Below, piece by piece: positions 16,761 through 25,499 of a stretch of DNA of 64,000 bases. The first letter of the stretch is position 1; each line of letters starts with the position of its first letter. A program made the position numbers and the translations under genes. The DNA lies in NCBI GenBank assembly GCA_964605155.1, contig CAZSAK010000007.1, forward strand, positions 1 to 64,000. The letters are read 5' to 3'. The stretch comes from CAZSAK01 sp964605155 (GTDB taxonomy: Bacteria; Pseudomonadota; Gammaproteobacteria; SZUA-140). A model generated the notes under the pieces. That model ran no database searches. It was given only the letters and a program-made list of their open reading frames with translations, and was not told where the DNA came from.

Positions 16761-18881
16761 ATGAAGTCGCAACACAAGACACTCAAACCAGGGCATAATT
16801 GCTGGCGAATTGAACGTGCCGACAAGGTCGCATTCCTGATAGACGGCAGCGACTATTTTCGCGTGCTCCATAACGTCCTGACACAGGCGCAACATTCCAT
16901 CCAGATACTCGCCTGGGATATCGACAGCCAATTCAAACTTGTACGTGACGATAATGATTCGGCACGTTGGCCGCAGCGGATTTGTGATCTCCTCGATACG
17001 ATCGTCAAACATCGCAAACTGGATGCATATGTCCTCAACTGGGATTTCGCTATGATCTACGGGATAAATCGTGAATTTCTCCCTATTTTCAGATTCGACT
17101 GGCAGACACATCGCAGGATGCGATTCTGCCTGGATGATCAACATCCAGTGGGCGCATCACAGCACCAGAAGGTGGTAGTCGTAGATGACATGATTGCCTT
17201 TTCTGGCGGCCTGGACATTACCAATGGCCGGTGGGATACATCGGAACATCTCCCCGGCGACCTTCGCCGCTGTGACGATGATGATCAAGGTCCACCTCGG
17301 CCGTATCATGATATACAAATGGCGGTTACAGGTAATGCGGCGGCGGCACTCGGCGATCTGGCGCGGCAACGTTGGCTGCGCGCCACCGGACACGAGATTT
17401 CTCAGACTGCAACTGACAACCATCCCTGGCCTTCAGGTCTTAAACCCGATCTTACCGATGTTGATGTTGCTATCGCCCGCACCGAGGCATCCTTTCGTGA
17501 TCATCCCGAAATCCGTGAAGTGGAAACCCTCTATCTCGATATGATTGCTGCCGCGCATGATCTGATCTACATCGAGAACCAGTATTTCACTGCAGGGCGT
17601 ATAAGTGATGCACTGGCAAAACGTCTCGAGGAAGATCGCGGGCCGGAAGTCGTAATGCTGTTACCCCTGAACACCGAAGGCTGGCTGGCACAAAGTACCA
17701 TGGATGTTATACGTCAACGTCTGATCAAATCACTGCAACGATCCGATCGCCATAATCGTTTGCGTGTCTATTATCCGCATATACCGAATAAGGGAGATCA
17801 GGTCATCAATCTCCATGCCAAGGCGATGATCATTGACGATGAACTGGTACGGATCGGATCGTCTAATCTCAATAACCGCTCCATGGGACTGGACACCGAA
17901 TGCGACCTCGTGATCGAGGCCTGTGGCGAGAAGCGGATACTGGAGGGAATCGCAAACCTTCGTCACCGCCTGCTAGGGGAACATCTTGGTACCACACCGG
18001 GAAAAGTTGCGAATACAATCAAATCCGAAGGGTCTGTCATTGCAGCGATCGAGTCATTACGGGGAGAAGGCCGCAGCCTCAGGCCATTGCCCATTGCTGA
18101 CACGCCGGAACCGGACATCCTGGTTTCAACTGAACAGCTTATCGATCCGGAGCGCCCCGTGGAACCTGATGAATTCATACGTCACTTCGTTACAGAACAT
18201 GAACGCCCCTCTATACGCAACCGGATTGGCTGGTGGGTCGCTCTGCTGGCAGGTCTATTGATAATGGGAGCAGCATGGCGCTGGACGCCGCTCAATCAGT
18301 GGCTGGAGATCGGAAACTTGCGCAGTATCGCATCACAATTAAATGACATGATGGCCACGCCCTTGTTGATTCTTGGCATCTACCTGGTCGCCAGCCTGGT
18401 GGCCTTTCCACTCACACTGTTGATAGTCGTGACCTTGCTGGTGTTCGGCTCATGGCAGGGTTTTATATACGCATTCAGCGGTGCCATACTCGGCGCGATC
18501 GGCAGTTATGTCCTCGGACACCTGCTCGGTCGCAATCTTGTACGCAGAATGGCGGGCAGGCGTCTGAATGAACTCAGCAGGCGTCTGGCCAGGCGCGGCT
18601 TGCTGGCAATCATTGCTGTACGCATAATACCGGTGGCACCATTCACCGTCATCAACCTCGTCGCGGGGGCCTCCCATATCCGTTTCCGTGATTATCTACT
18701 TGGTACCGTTATGGGCATGATGCCAGGAATCATCGCGATTTCCCTGTTTACAGACCGCATCATTGCAAGCCTCACGTCGCCGGACATTATCAGCATCACC
18801 ACCCTCACTATCGTCATTGCCATCATCGCCGTCTCCGCATTTGGTCTGTATCGCTGGGTAAGACCGCATTCAGCTCGCTGA
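16761..18881 (+). CDS. Phospholipase D-like / VTT (DedA-type) fusion protein
   Basis: A 706-residue membrane-bound enzyme. Residues 1-~430 form a PLD-superfamily domain with both HKD motifs: HQKVVVVDD (His135) followed by SGG, and HAKAMIIDD (His352) followed by GSSNLNNRS. A linker leads to a hydrophobic region from about 490 with a VTT/SNARE-associated fold: FPLTLLIVVTLLVFG, GSYVLGHLLGRNLV and RIIPVAPFTVINLVAGAS. It probably makes or hydrolyses phosphodiesters in phospholipids (cardiolipin synthase- or PLD-like); the VTT part may scramble or position lipid. Related PLD-VTT fusions are known in proteobacteria. ATG 16761 lacks a clear ribosome site. Confidence 0.9.
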   Translation: MKSQHKTLKPGHNCWRIERADKVAFLIDGSDYFRVLHNVLTQAQHSIQILAWDIDSQFKLVRDDNDSARWPQRICDLLDTIVKHRKLDAYVLNWDFAMIYGINREFLPIFRFDWQTHRRMRFCLDDQHPVGASQHQKVVVVDDMIAFSGGLDITNGRWDTSEHLPGDLRRCDDDDQGPPRPYHDIQMAVTGNAAAALGDLARQRWLRATGHEISQTATDNHPWPSGLKPDLTDVDVAIARTEASFRDHPEIREVETLYLDMIAAAHDLIYIENQYFTAGRISDALAKRLEEDRGPEVVMLLPLNTEGWLAQSTMDVIRQRLIKSLQRSDRHNRLRVYYPHIPNKGDQVINLHAKAMIIDDELVRIGSSNLNNRSMGLDTECDLVIEACGEKRILEGIANLRHRLLGEHLGTTPGKVANTIKSEGSVIAAIESLRGEGRSLRPLPIADTPEPDILVSTEQLIDPERPVEPDEFIRHFVTEHERPSIRNRIGWWVALLAGLLIMGAAWRWTPLNQWLEIGNLRSIASQLNDMMATPLLILGIYLVASLVAFPLTLLIVVTLLVFGSWQGFIYAFSGAILGAIGSYVLGHLLGRNLVRRMAGRRLNELSRRLARRGLLAIIAVRIIPVAPFTVINLVAGASHIRFRDYLLGTVMGMMPGIIAISLFTDRIIASLTSPDIISITTLTIVIAIIAVSAFGLYRWVRPHSAR

Positions 18882-18929
18882 GGATAATGTATGGAAACAA
18901 GGGCAATACAATAACCGGAATCATGCCAA

Positions 18930-18943
18930 TTGATGTATCTCAA
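18930..18943 (+). promoter_or_regulatory. Crp/Fnr-type site TTGATGTATCTCAA with -10 box
   Basis: Fits TTGA-N6-TCAA, one mismatch from TTGAT-N4-ATCAA. A TATAAT lies at 18969-18974; this puts the site about 42-45 nt before the likely transcription start, the class II activator position. It should control the ferritin gene starting at 19011. Confidence 0.65.
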
Positions 18944-19010
18944 TGACCGGCCTGATTAGCAGTGCCATTATAATCGCGACTAGTTAATACAATTGAAAAA
19001 GGATTACACC

Positions 19011-19556
19011 ATGAGCGAAAAAACATTTGTTTCCGATATCAAGGCAATAAGGGAACGTGCCCGTAAACACATAGAACAGGGAGCGGTCACCGAAGGCTAC
19101 AAGGCAGACCGGGAAACCGTGATCAATCTGCTCAATGATGCATTGGCGACCGAAATCGTCTGTGTTCTCAGATACAAACGACACTACTTCATGGCCACCG
19201 GCATCAATGCCCAGGGAGTCGCGGCCGAGTTCCTCGAGCACGCCAATGAAGAACAGGGACATGCAGACCAGATCGCGCAACGCATCGTGCAACTTGATGG
19301 AAAACCGGATTTTTCCCCGCAGGATCTATTGAGCAGGTCACATGCCGAATATGTGGAAGGCGATACGCTTGCGGAGATGCTGAAAGAAGACCTGATCGCC
19401 GAACGTATCGCCATCGAAAGCTACAGGGACATGATCACCTATTTCGGGAATGACGACCCTACAACCCGCCGTGTGATGGAAGAGATCCTCGCTGTTGAGG
19501 AAAAACATGCGGACGATCTATCCACCCTGCTGGAGGATATGGATATCGTCCATTAA
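19011..19556 (+). CDS. Ferritin-like (bacterioferritin-type) protein
   Basis: A 181-residue four-helix protein with a ferritin di-iron pattern: E in ALATEIVCVLRY, E-x-x-H in NEEQGHAD, E in LIAERIAIESY and E-x-x-H in VEEKHADDL. It should bind iron and oxidise Fe2+, limiting Fenton chemistry; bacterioferritin or Dps-like storage cannot be told apart. The start at ATG 19011 has AAAAAGGA at good spacing; an upstream in-frame TTG (18993) is less likely. It has an FNR-type site and a -10 box upstream and is convergent with the Crp/Fnr regulator. Confidence 0.87.
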   Translation: MSEKTFVSDIKAIRERARKHIEQGAVTEGYKADRETVINLLNDALATEIVCVLRYKRHYFMATGINAQGVAAEFLEHANEEQGHADQIAQRIVQLDGKPDFSPQDLLSRSHAEYVEGDTLAEMLKEDLIAERIAIESYRDMITYFGNDDPTTRRVMEEILAVEEKHADDLSTLLEDMDIVH

Positions 19557-19596
19557 CTTAATATCTGGCAACAAACCCTGGTGTCTTGGTTAGATT

Positions 19597-20322
19597 TTAT
19601 TGTTGTGCGATTGCCTCCAATGCCGTGACGTTGCACTGATAGCAGCCCTCAATGGCTATTTTCGAATGATAGAGAACCTTGTCGCGCTTGAATTCGGCAA
19701 GCACGCGGCTGACACTCTCCGGAGTTGCGCCGAGAATTTCCGCCATCTCTTCACAGGTGAGCAGTTTGACCCTGCCGGATTCCATAGTGTCTTCAATTTC
19801 CGATAGAAAATTCACCAGCCGTGCAACACGCGCCTTGATTACACCGGTGGAAAATTCCGATATCCATAAATCCGCATCCTGCAGATATTCATACCAATGC
19901 TCCAGCATCTGGTTATACAGATGCGGATAGTCCGATTTGATGCGGCGAATATTGGCAACGGGGATATGGTAGGCCTCTACTTCATCCACCGCTATCGCTG
20001 TATGATCATGAGGCCGGCCAAGCAAAGCAGACAGTCCCAACCATGATCCATGTGTATGAACACGAACGATCCTCGCCCTGCCATTGGGCAGGTGGCTTAC
20101 AAGTTTAACCATCCCGCTACGGATGACGATTACGGCGTCCACCGTAGAACCTTCATTATACAAAACCTGTTTGGCTGAATAATGCGCCGGTTTTGGCGTA
20201 CACAACCGATGTAAACCGGAATCACATTGCGCAAGTTCCGTTAAGGCATGGTTGTCAAATGGTAATATATTGCCATTCGTTTTACCTTCTGATTGCGTAA
20301 AGGATTGGCTTTCATTTGACAT
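19597..20322 (-). CDS. Crp/Fnr-family transcriptional regulator
   Basis: A 241-residue regulator: cyclic-nucleotide-binding-like sensor (about 45-130), dimerisation helix (about 135-160) and winged HTH (about 165-240). The recognition helix reads TPESVSRVLAEFKR, keeping the FNR E-x-x-S-R triad (Glu202, Ser205, Arg206) that reads TTGA. There are only two N-terminal cysteines (33, 41), so an FNR-type 4Fe-4S sensor is not expected; a DNR-like haem/NO sensor or another signal is possible. AAAGGAG precedes the ATG. It is the likely reader of the five TTGA-N6-TCAA sites in this region, though a genomic FNR could also use them. Confidence 0.92.
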   Translation of the reverse strand: MSNESQSFTQSEGKTNGNILPFDNHALTELAQCDSGLHRLCTPKPAHYSAKQVLYNEGSTVDAVIVIRSGMVKLVSHLPNGRARIVRVHTHGSWLGLSALLGRPHDHTAIAVDEVEAYHIPVANIRRIKSDYPHLYNQMLEHWYEYLQDADLWISEFSTGVIKARVARLVNFLSEIEDTMESGRVKLLTCEEMAEILGATPESVSRVLAEFKRDKVLYHSKIAIEGCYQCNVTALEAIAQQ

Positions 20323-20917
20323 GATTCACTCCTTTGTTGATGCTGTTATAAAACAAGTTTGCCTTTATTTCTCATCAGCGGATATACATCCGCCTGAAAC
20401 CTGATCAGTACGTATATCCTCATCATTGTTGATACCATGAATACGAATGCACTGTGATGTGCTCATGCGGAGATGGCTTCAATCATCAGCCAGGTTAGCT
20501 TGACTGACAGAACGCGATGCTGTGTCTCCTCACGTATGAAAACTGCAAATTCATGATGCATATAAGATTCATATAAACTTTCTGCACGGAAACGATTCGC
20601 AGTAAATATTCCTTATTCTGATAACGCAGCCTGCAATTAATGCCTATTTTTTTAGACAAACGGGTTTTGATTAGTTCAATTACCAACTCGTATAGCTTAT
20701 GACATCAACGAGACCCTGTAGCAGATTTCTGTTTCTGCAATATTTTTCATCAAGTTAATGACCTTCATCACGCTGGTGAAATAAGACCATGCTCGAAATG
20801 ATCTATTTCCACTTCAAAATATGCAAAATCACTAATATTGAATACGAATATAATTTGTGTTATTAGATTTCAATTTGGGAACAAACGGTCGACAAACATG
20901 AATCGCCGGTATTTGGT
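20323..20917. other. A+T-rich 595-nt gap without recognised genes
   Basis: It lies upstream of the Crp/Fnr regulator. A 63-codon frame at 20495-20686 on the minus strand has no ribosome site and a biased composition. The region presumably holds the regulator promoter; no repeat or RNA family recognised. Confidence 0.45.
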
Positions 20918-21493
20918 TTACGTTTCATTCAGGTTATGTGCAAAATCCGCCGCGGTCTCCGGGCTGATCCTGCGATTACCGCTTGCCTTGATATGGTAAT
21001 ACAGGTTAAGTACTGCTTTGGCATAATCTTCCGGTTGCATTTTATCCATATCACCCTGACTTGATGCCATCATCATCTCTTTACACGCCAGGTCGTCGGG
21101 TTTCAGTTCACTCAAAATCGGGGAGAAACGCCACAAGAGACCGTTTTCGCCTTCCAATTCGCGGATATAATCTCGCACATCCTGTCTTACCGCATATTCC
21201 CTGCGATTGGTGGCCAGCAACCAAATAAACATGCCGATGACCGTGGCTGGTATCATCAGAATCCAGACCAGCTTGGCGAACGCTGCGTATTCAATCAGAC
21301 CGTTTTGCCAGCCGAGATACCCGCCACCAAACCCGGTACCGTATACCAGCAGCGCACCCAGTGCGCCTGCAAGTTTGGACCTGTTTCTGATCGGTTTCGT
21401 ACGCGACTCGTAATCCAGCCGTTTCAGATCGAATATATCCTCCATCTGGTTAACGATCCCGGACTTTATTTTTCGTTTACTCTGTTTTGCCAC
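20918..21493 (-). CDS. Hypothetical membrane protein (two helices)
   Basis: 191 residues. A basic N-terminus is followed by two hydrophobic helices (LAGALGALLVYGTGFGGGYLGW and a segment starting KLVWILMIPATVIGM), then a cytoplasmic helical C-terminal half. No family recognised. GTG 21493 is preferred to GTG 21508 because GGCGGA lies before it and nothing resembling a ribosome site precedes the longer form. It sits 214 nt beyond the HD-GYP gene in the same direction, so it may be co-transcribed. Confidence 0.7.
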   Translation of the reverse strand: MAKQSKRKIKSGIVNQMEDIFDLKRLDYESRTKPIRNRSKLAGALGALLVYGTGFGGGYLGWQNGLIEYAAFAKLVWILMIPATVIGMFIWLLATNRREYAVRQDVRDYIRELEGENGLLWRFSPILSELKPDDLACKEMMMASSQGDMDKMQPEDYAKAVLNLYYHIKASGNRRISPETAADFAHNLNET

Positions 21494-21707
21494 GCCATAT
21501 CCGCCCACAATATTAAATATTATTTATGGGATACTATACCCATTATGGGACATATTAACGGGGCAACTTGCGAGAGGCTAGATCAGGTGTCACATTATGC
21601 CGGAATTTCAAATCCGACTGGAGAGGGAACGATACAAAGATTAATACAGAAACACTCCCCGATAACAGGAGAGCGAGTATGGTTTACAGGACTGGGAGAT
21701 TGTGCGC

Positions 21708-22991
21708 CTAGCCCTTGAATGCCAGGCCACTAAAACCCAGAAACCGCCCGAGCGTGCTTAGATAGATCTTGGCAGGATCGATATCATAAGCACCTTGCGG
21801 CAGGCTCTTGTTGATATCAAGTCGTTTACCGTGTTTATCTGTAGTTTGTTTCAGCAAATTGATGATGCGGTGAATCCTCAGAGGCTTTTTGTTTTCATCA
21901 AGCACCAGGGTCACCACCGGGCGCAATCTGCGTTTCGGATTCTGTTCGGTGATCACCCCGATCTCTCCACTGCTGAGTTGCACAATAGTCCCGGTTGGAT
22001 AGATACCGATCGCCTGTATAAACTCTTCCACGATCTCGGTCTGAAAAAGATTGCCACGCTTGTCATGCAACCTTGCCATCGCCTGGGAAGACGTCAGCGG
22101 TTCGTTGTCAGGACGTGGGTTGATGAGTGTCTCGTAATAATCAACGATCCCGGCAATCTTTGCCAGAAAAGGTATCTGGTCACCCTTGAGTTGACGTGGA
22201 TAACCTGATCCGTCATGCCGTTCATTGTGGCACCATACAATCGATATAATCTCATCGGATATTCCCGGTGTTTCTCTCAGGATCTCCACGCCAAAGTCGA
22301 CGTGTTTTTTCATCAATTTGAAATCATCCGACGTTAACAGACTAGTTGCGTCCAGAAGCTCGGCTGGCAGTTTTGTTTTACCGACCTTGCACAATAACAC
22401 GCCGATCGCCAGCGTTTGCAGATGGTCTTTTGATAATCCCAGATGTCTGCCATAGGCAATGGCCCATACAGATGCCCTGATGGAGTGATTATAGGTATAT
22501 GTATCCTTGTCCTTGATCCTACATACCCATACCATTGCATCAGGGTTGCGCGTAATGCTATCTACCATCTTGCTGGCTGCATTTTTGATCTCGTTCATAC
22601 TCAACTGCTTGCCATCTCGCAGTCTGTCCATGACCTGATCAACTGCGACCGACACTTCTTCGTGGAGTTGAGTGGCAATCTGGATTTCCTTCTTTACCGG
22701 TTGTGTCGATCTATAGACATGGCCTGTTTTAAAAGCAGGCCTGTTTGCCGTCTCGCTGTTTTTTGGCCGCCGTGGCTGCCGGTATGTCGTCAGCCCTCTG
22801 GGAATATTGTTACGTTCGATATCAACATAGACATACTTGCAGTAGTGTGCAAGGGTATCCAGTTCTTCGATATTCTTGATATGAAACCCCTGAATGGGAA
22901 ACGGGGTACCCACCCATGGCCTGTCGAGCCTCGCGACATACATACCGATGACGAGGTTACTGACATCTATTTTTTCCTGGTTGTATTTCAT
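21708..22991 (-). CDS. HD-GYP domain protein with degenerate HD pair
   Basis: A 427-residue protein with an N-terminal DUF3391-type domain (about 5-60) and an HD-GYP fold (about 105-345). HSIRAS, KKHVDFG, HNERHDGSGYP (GYP 263-265) and GIVDYYE are kept, but the defining HD dyad of the LLHDIGK motif reads LLCKVGK (Cys201-Lys202), and HHER has become HNER. HD-GYP enzymes hydrolyse cyclic-di-GMP through a metal centre that needs these ligands, so this one is probably catalytically dead and acts as a binding or interaction domain. Ribosome site GAGGTAAG before ATG. The C-terminal ~80 residues are family-typical. Confidence 0.9.
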   Translation of the reverse strand: MKYNQEKIDVSNLVIGMYVARLDRPWVGTPFPIQGFHIKNIEELDTLAHYCKYVYVDIERNNIPRGLTTYRQPRRPKNSETANRPAFKTGHVYRSTQPVKKEIQIATQLHEEVSVAVDQVMDRLRDGKQLSMNEIKNAASKMVDSITRNPDAMVWVCRIKDKDTYTYNHSIRASVWAIAYGRHLGLSKDHLQTLAIGVLLCKVGKTKLPAELLDATSLLTSDDFKLMKKHVDFGVEILRETPGISDEIISIVWCHNERHDGSGYPRQLKGDQIPFLAKIAGIVDYYETLINPRPDNEPLTSSQAMARLHDKRGNLFQTEIVEEFIQAIGIYPTGTIVQLSSGEIGVITEQNPKRRLRPVVTLVLDENKKPLRIHRIINLLKQTTDKHGKRLDINKSLPQGAYDIDPAKIYLSTLGRFLGFSGLAFKG

Positions 22992-23215
22992 TTTGGCTTA
23001 CCTCACTTAAGCCTGAACTCCTGTTCAGCGTGTATAGCCTACGCCTCTGGAGATTGTGAATCTGGAACGGGTTCACATTTCCAATCTTCACGTCCTGCAA
23101 GGGTTATCGACCGGATTCGGGATTATTTCAGGGTGATTCTTGCGATATAGAGGGGGTGCCGGATCGCTGACACCCTGAATTACAACCTCTTGTAATGGCC
23201 CGTTGAATACGGATC

Positions 23216-23713
23216 CTAGGTAGGTATACGGCCTCGAGCAAAGCCGCGTTTCTCAAGGTATTGCTGATGGTAATCCTCGGCAAGGTAAAACGTCGACGCC
23301 GGTGTGATCTCCGTCACAATAACATCCTCATACATTCCTGAGGCCTGGCGCTGCTCCTTGGTAAGCTGTGCGGCCCTTTTCTGTTCAGGGGTGTGATAAA
23401 AAACGGCTGATCGGTATTGCTTGCCGAAATCGGGGCCCTGTCGGTTCAGCGTGGTCGGATCGTGTATATCCCAGAATACATCGAGTAATTCGTCATAGGT
23501 GATCTGATCGGGATGGAAAATCACCTCGACCGCCTCGGCATGTCCCGTATTGCCTGCGCACACGTCTTCATAGGTGGGATTATCCAGATTGCCGCCGGTG
23601 TAACCGACAGCGGTTGATTCGACGCCGTTCAGTTTTCGAAACGCCGCCTCAACACCCCAGAAGCACCCGGCAGCGAAGGTGGCCTTTTGCAGGTTGTCAT
23701 TTCGATCATTCAT
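23216..23713 (-). CDS. msrA: Peptide methionine (S)-S-oxide reductase MsrA
   Basis: A 165-residue repair enzyme that reduces methionine-S-sulfoxide in proteins, with thioredoxin as the usual donor. The active-site motif AAGCFWGVEAAF (catalytic Cys) is near the N-terminus, followed by GYTGG, EVIFHPDQITYDELLDVFW and the C-terminal AEDYHQQYLEK. No signal peptide, so cytoplasmic. It overlaps the ilvD stop by 8 nt, hence a two-gene transcript with ilvD. Confidence 0.96.
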   Translation of the reverse strand: MNDRNDNLQKATFAAGCFWGVEAAFRKLNGVESTAVGYTGGNLDNPTYEDVCAGNTGHAEAVEVIFHPDQITYDELLDVFWDIHDPTTLNRQGPDFGKQYRSAVFYHTPEQKRAAQLTKEQRQASGMYEDVIVTEITPASTFYLAEDYHQQYLEKRGFARGRIPT

Positions 23714-25385
23714 CAGTTACGCACCCTAGTGAGGCATCCCTGACATTCCTGATGTATTTATGGAGTGTGCCGCGGGTTGCCTTGTAGGCCGGCATGGCCC
23801 ATGTCTTGCGTCGTTGGGCCAGCTCGGTATCACTCACATCCACGGTCAATGTATTTTCAACAGCATCGATGGTTATGATATCACCATTTTGAATCAAGCC
23901 GATCGGGCCTCCTTCCTGTGCCTCCGGCACCACGTGTCCGATAATAAAACCGTGTGATCCGCCGGAGAACCTGCCGTCGGTTATCAAGGCCACGTGGTCG
24001 CCTAACCCGGCACCCATGATAGCCGATGTCGGAGTCAACATCTCGGGCATCCCAGGTCCACCTTTCGGCCCTTCATAGCGGATCACCACGACATCACCCT
24101 TCGCGATCTCATCCTTTTCCAGAGCTGCCAGCATCGCCTCTTCGGAATCATAAATACGGGCAGGACCGGAAAACCGGCTGCCTTCCTTGCCGGTGATCTT
24201 GGCGACGGCACCGCCGGGGGCAAGGTTTCCTTTCAGGATATGGATATGACCTGTTTGCTTGATCGGTTTGTCCAGTGGATACACCACTTCCTGCCCGGCC
24301 TTGAGACCTGGCAGTTCCTCAAGATTTTCAGCTACTGTCTTGCCCGTCACGGTGAGACAATCGCCATCCATCAGCCCATGTTCCAGCAGGTATTTCATCA
24401 CTGCAGGAGTCCCGCCGACTTTATGCAGGTCTTCCATGACGTACTTACCACTGGGCTTAAGATCCGCCAAATAAGGTACCCGCTCGCTCACTTTCTGGAA
24501 ATCATCGATCGTCAGTGGTACATCGACTGCCCGCGCCATGGCGATCAGATGCAGCACTGCATTGGTTGACCCGCCTAGCGCCATCACGATGACCATGGCG
24601 TTTTCAAAGGCCTCGCGGGTCATGATATCGCGGGGCTTGAGATCGCGTTCGAGCAGGTTGCGAATCGCGCTCCCGGCGCGAATACATTCATCAAGTTTCT
24701 GCGCCTCGACCGCCGGTGTGGATGAACTATAGGGCAAGCTCATACCCATAGCCTCGATGGCGGATGCCATCGTGTTTGCCGTATACATACCACCACAGGC
24801 GCCTGGTCCCGGACATGAATGCCTGACGACCTCCTCGCGTCTATGATCATCGATCTTGCCGGAGAGGTATTCTCCATAACTCTGGAAGGCGGAGATAATA
24901 TCCAGTGTCTGATGATCGAGGTGGCCCGGCTTGATGGTGCCTCCATAGATCATCAGTGACGGTCTGTTAAGCCGTCCCATCGCGATCAGGCATCCCGGCA
25001 TGTTTTTATCACACCCGGGAATGGAGATGTTGGCGTCGTACCATTGGGCACTCATAACGGTCTCGATGGAATCAGCGATCAGGTCACGCGATTGCAGGGA
25101 ATAACTCATGCCTTCCGTTCCCATCGATATACCGTCACTGACACCGATCGTATTAAACCGCATACCTACCAGGCCCGCGGCCACAACCCCCTCCTTGACC
25201 CTGGCTGCAAGGTCATTGAGATGCATATTACAGGTATTGCCTTCATACCAGACACTGGCGATCCCGACCTCCGCCTTGTCCATGTCCTTATCAGTCAGGC
25301 CGGTACCGTACAACATGGCCTGCGAGGCCCCCTGCGATTTTGGCCTGGTAATCCGCGAACTATAACGATTCAAACTTTTAGGCAT
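23706..25385 (-). CDS. ilvD: Dihydroxy-acid dehydratase IlvD
   Basis: Iron-sulfur dehydratase of valine, leucine and isoleucine synthesis. The 559 residues match the family length. Cluster cysteines are visible in PGCDKNMPG and CPGPGACGGMYTANTM; the C-terminal catalytic serine loop is GRFSGGSHGFIIGHV. GGAG sits 6-7 nt before the ATG. The oxygen-labile cluster makes coupling with msrA, an oxidative-damage repair gene, sensible. Confidence 0.97.
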   Translation of the reverse strand: MPKSLNRYSSRITRPKSQGASQAMLYGTGLTDKDMDKAEVGIASVWYEGNTCNMHLNDLAARVKEGVVAAGLVGMRFNTIGVSDGISMGTEGMSYSLQSRDLIADSIETVMSAQWYDANISIPGCDKNMPGCLIAMGRLNRPSLMIYGGTIKPGHLDHQTLDIISAFQSYGEYLSGKIDDHRREEVVRHSCPGPGACGGMYTANTMASAIEAMGMSLPYSSSTPAVEAQKLDECIRAGSAIRNLLERDLKPRDIMTREAFENAMVIVMALGGSTNAVLHLIAMARAVDVPLTIDDFQKVSERVPYLADLKPSGKYVMEDLHKVGGTPAVMKYLLEHGLMDGDCLTVTGKTVAENLEELPGLKAGQEVVYPLDKPIKQTGHIHILKGNLAPGGAVAKITGKEGSRFSGPARIYDSEEAMLAALEKDEIAKGDVVVIRYEGPKGGPGMPEMLTPTSAIMGAGLGDHVALITDGRFSGGSHGFIIGHVVPEAQEGGPIGLIQNGDIITIDAVENTLTVDVSDTELAQRRKTWAMPAYKATRGTLHKYIRNVRDASLGCVTDE

Positions 25386-25499
25386 TCATGACTCCGATCT
25401 TTGTCTTTCTTGATTTTACACCGTGAACCAGCACAACGGGCGTTATTCCGGCCCTGGAACGATAAATCATATAGAAAAACCCGGTTCTGCTAAAGTAGC

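Noticed and set aside
20667..20679. TTGATTAGTTCAA as an autoregulatory site of the Crp/Fnr gene
   Set aside because: Again a 5-nt spacer; not counted.
20495..20686. 63-codon minus-strand ORF upstream of the Crp/Fnr gene
   Set aside because: No ribosome site; A+T-rich chance frame.
23180..23195. TTACAA-CCTC-TTGTAA palindrome after msrA
   Set aside because: Six-bp A+T-rich stem without T-tract; too weak to call a terminator.
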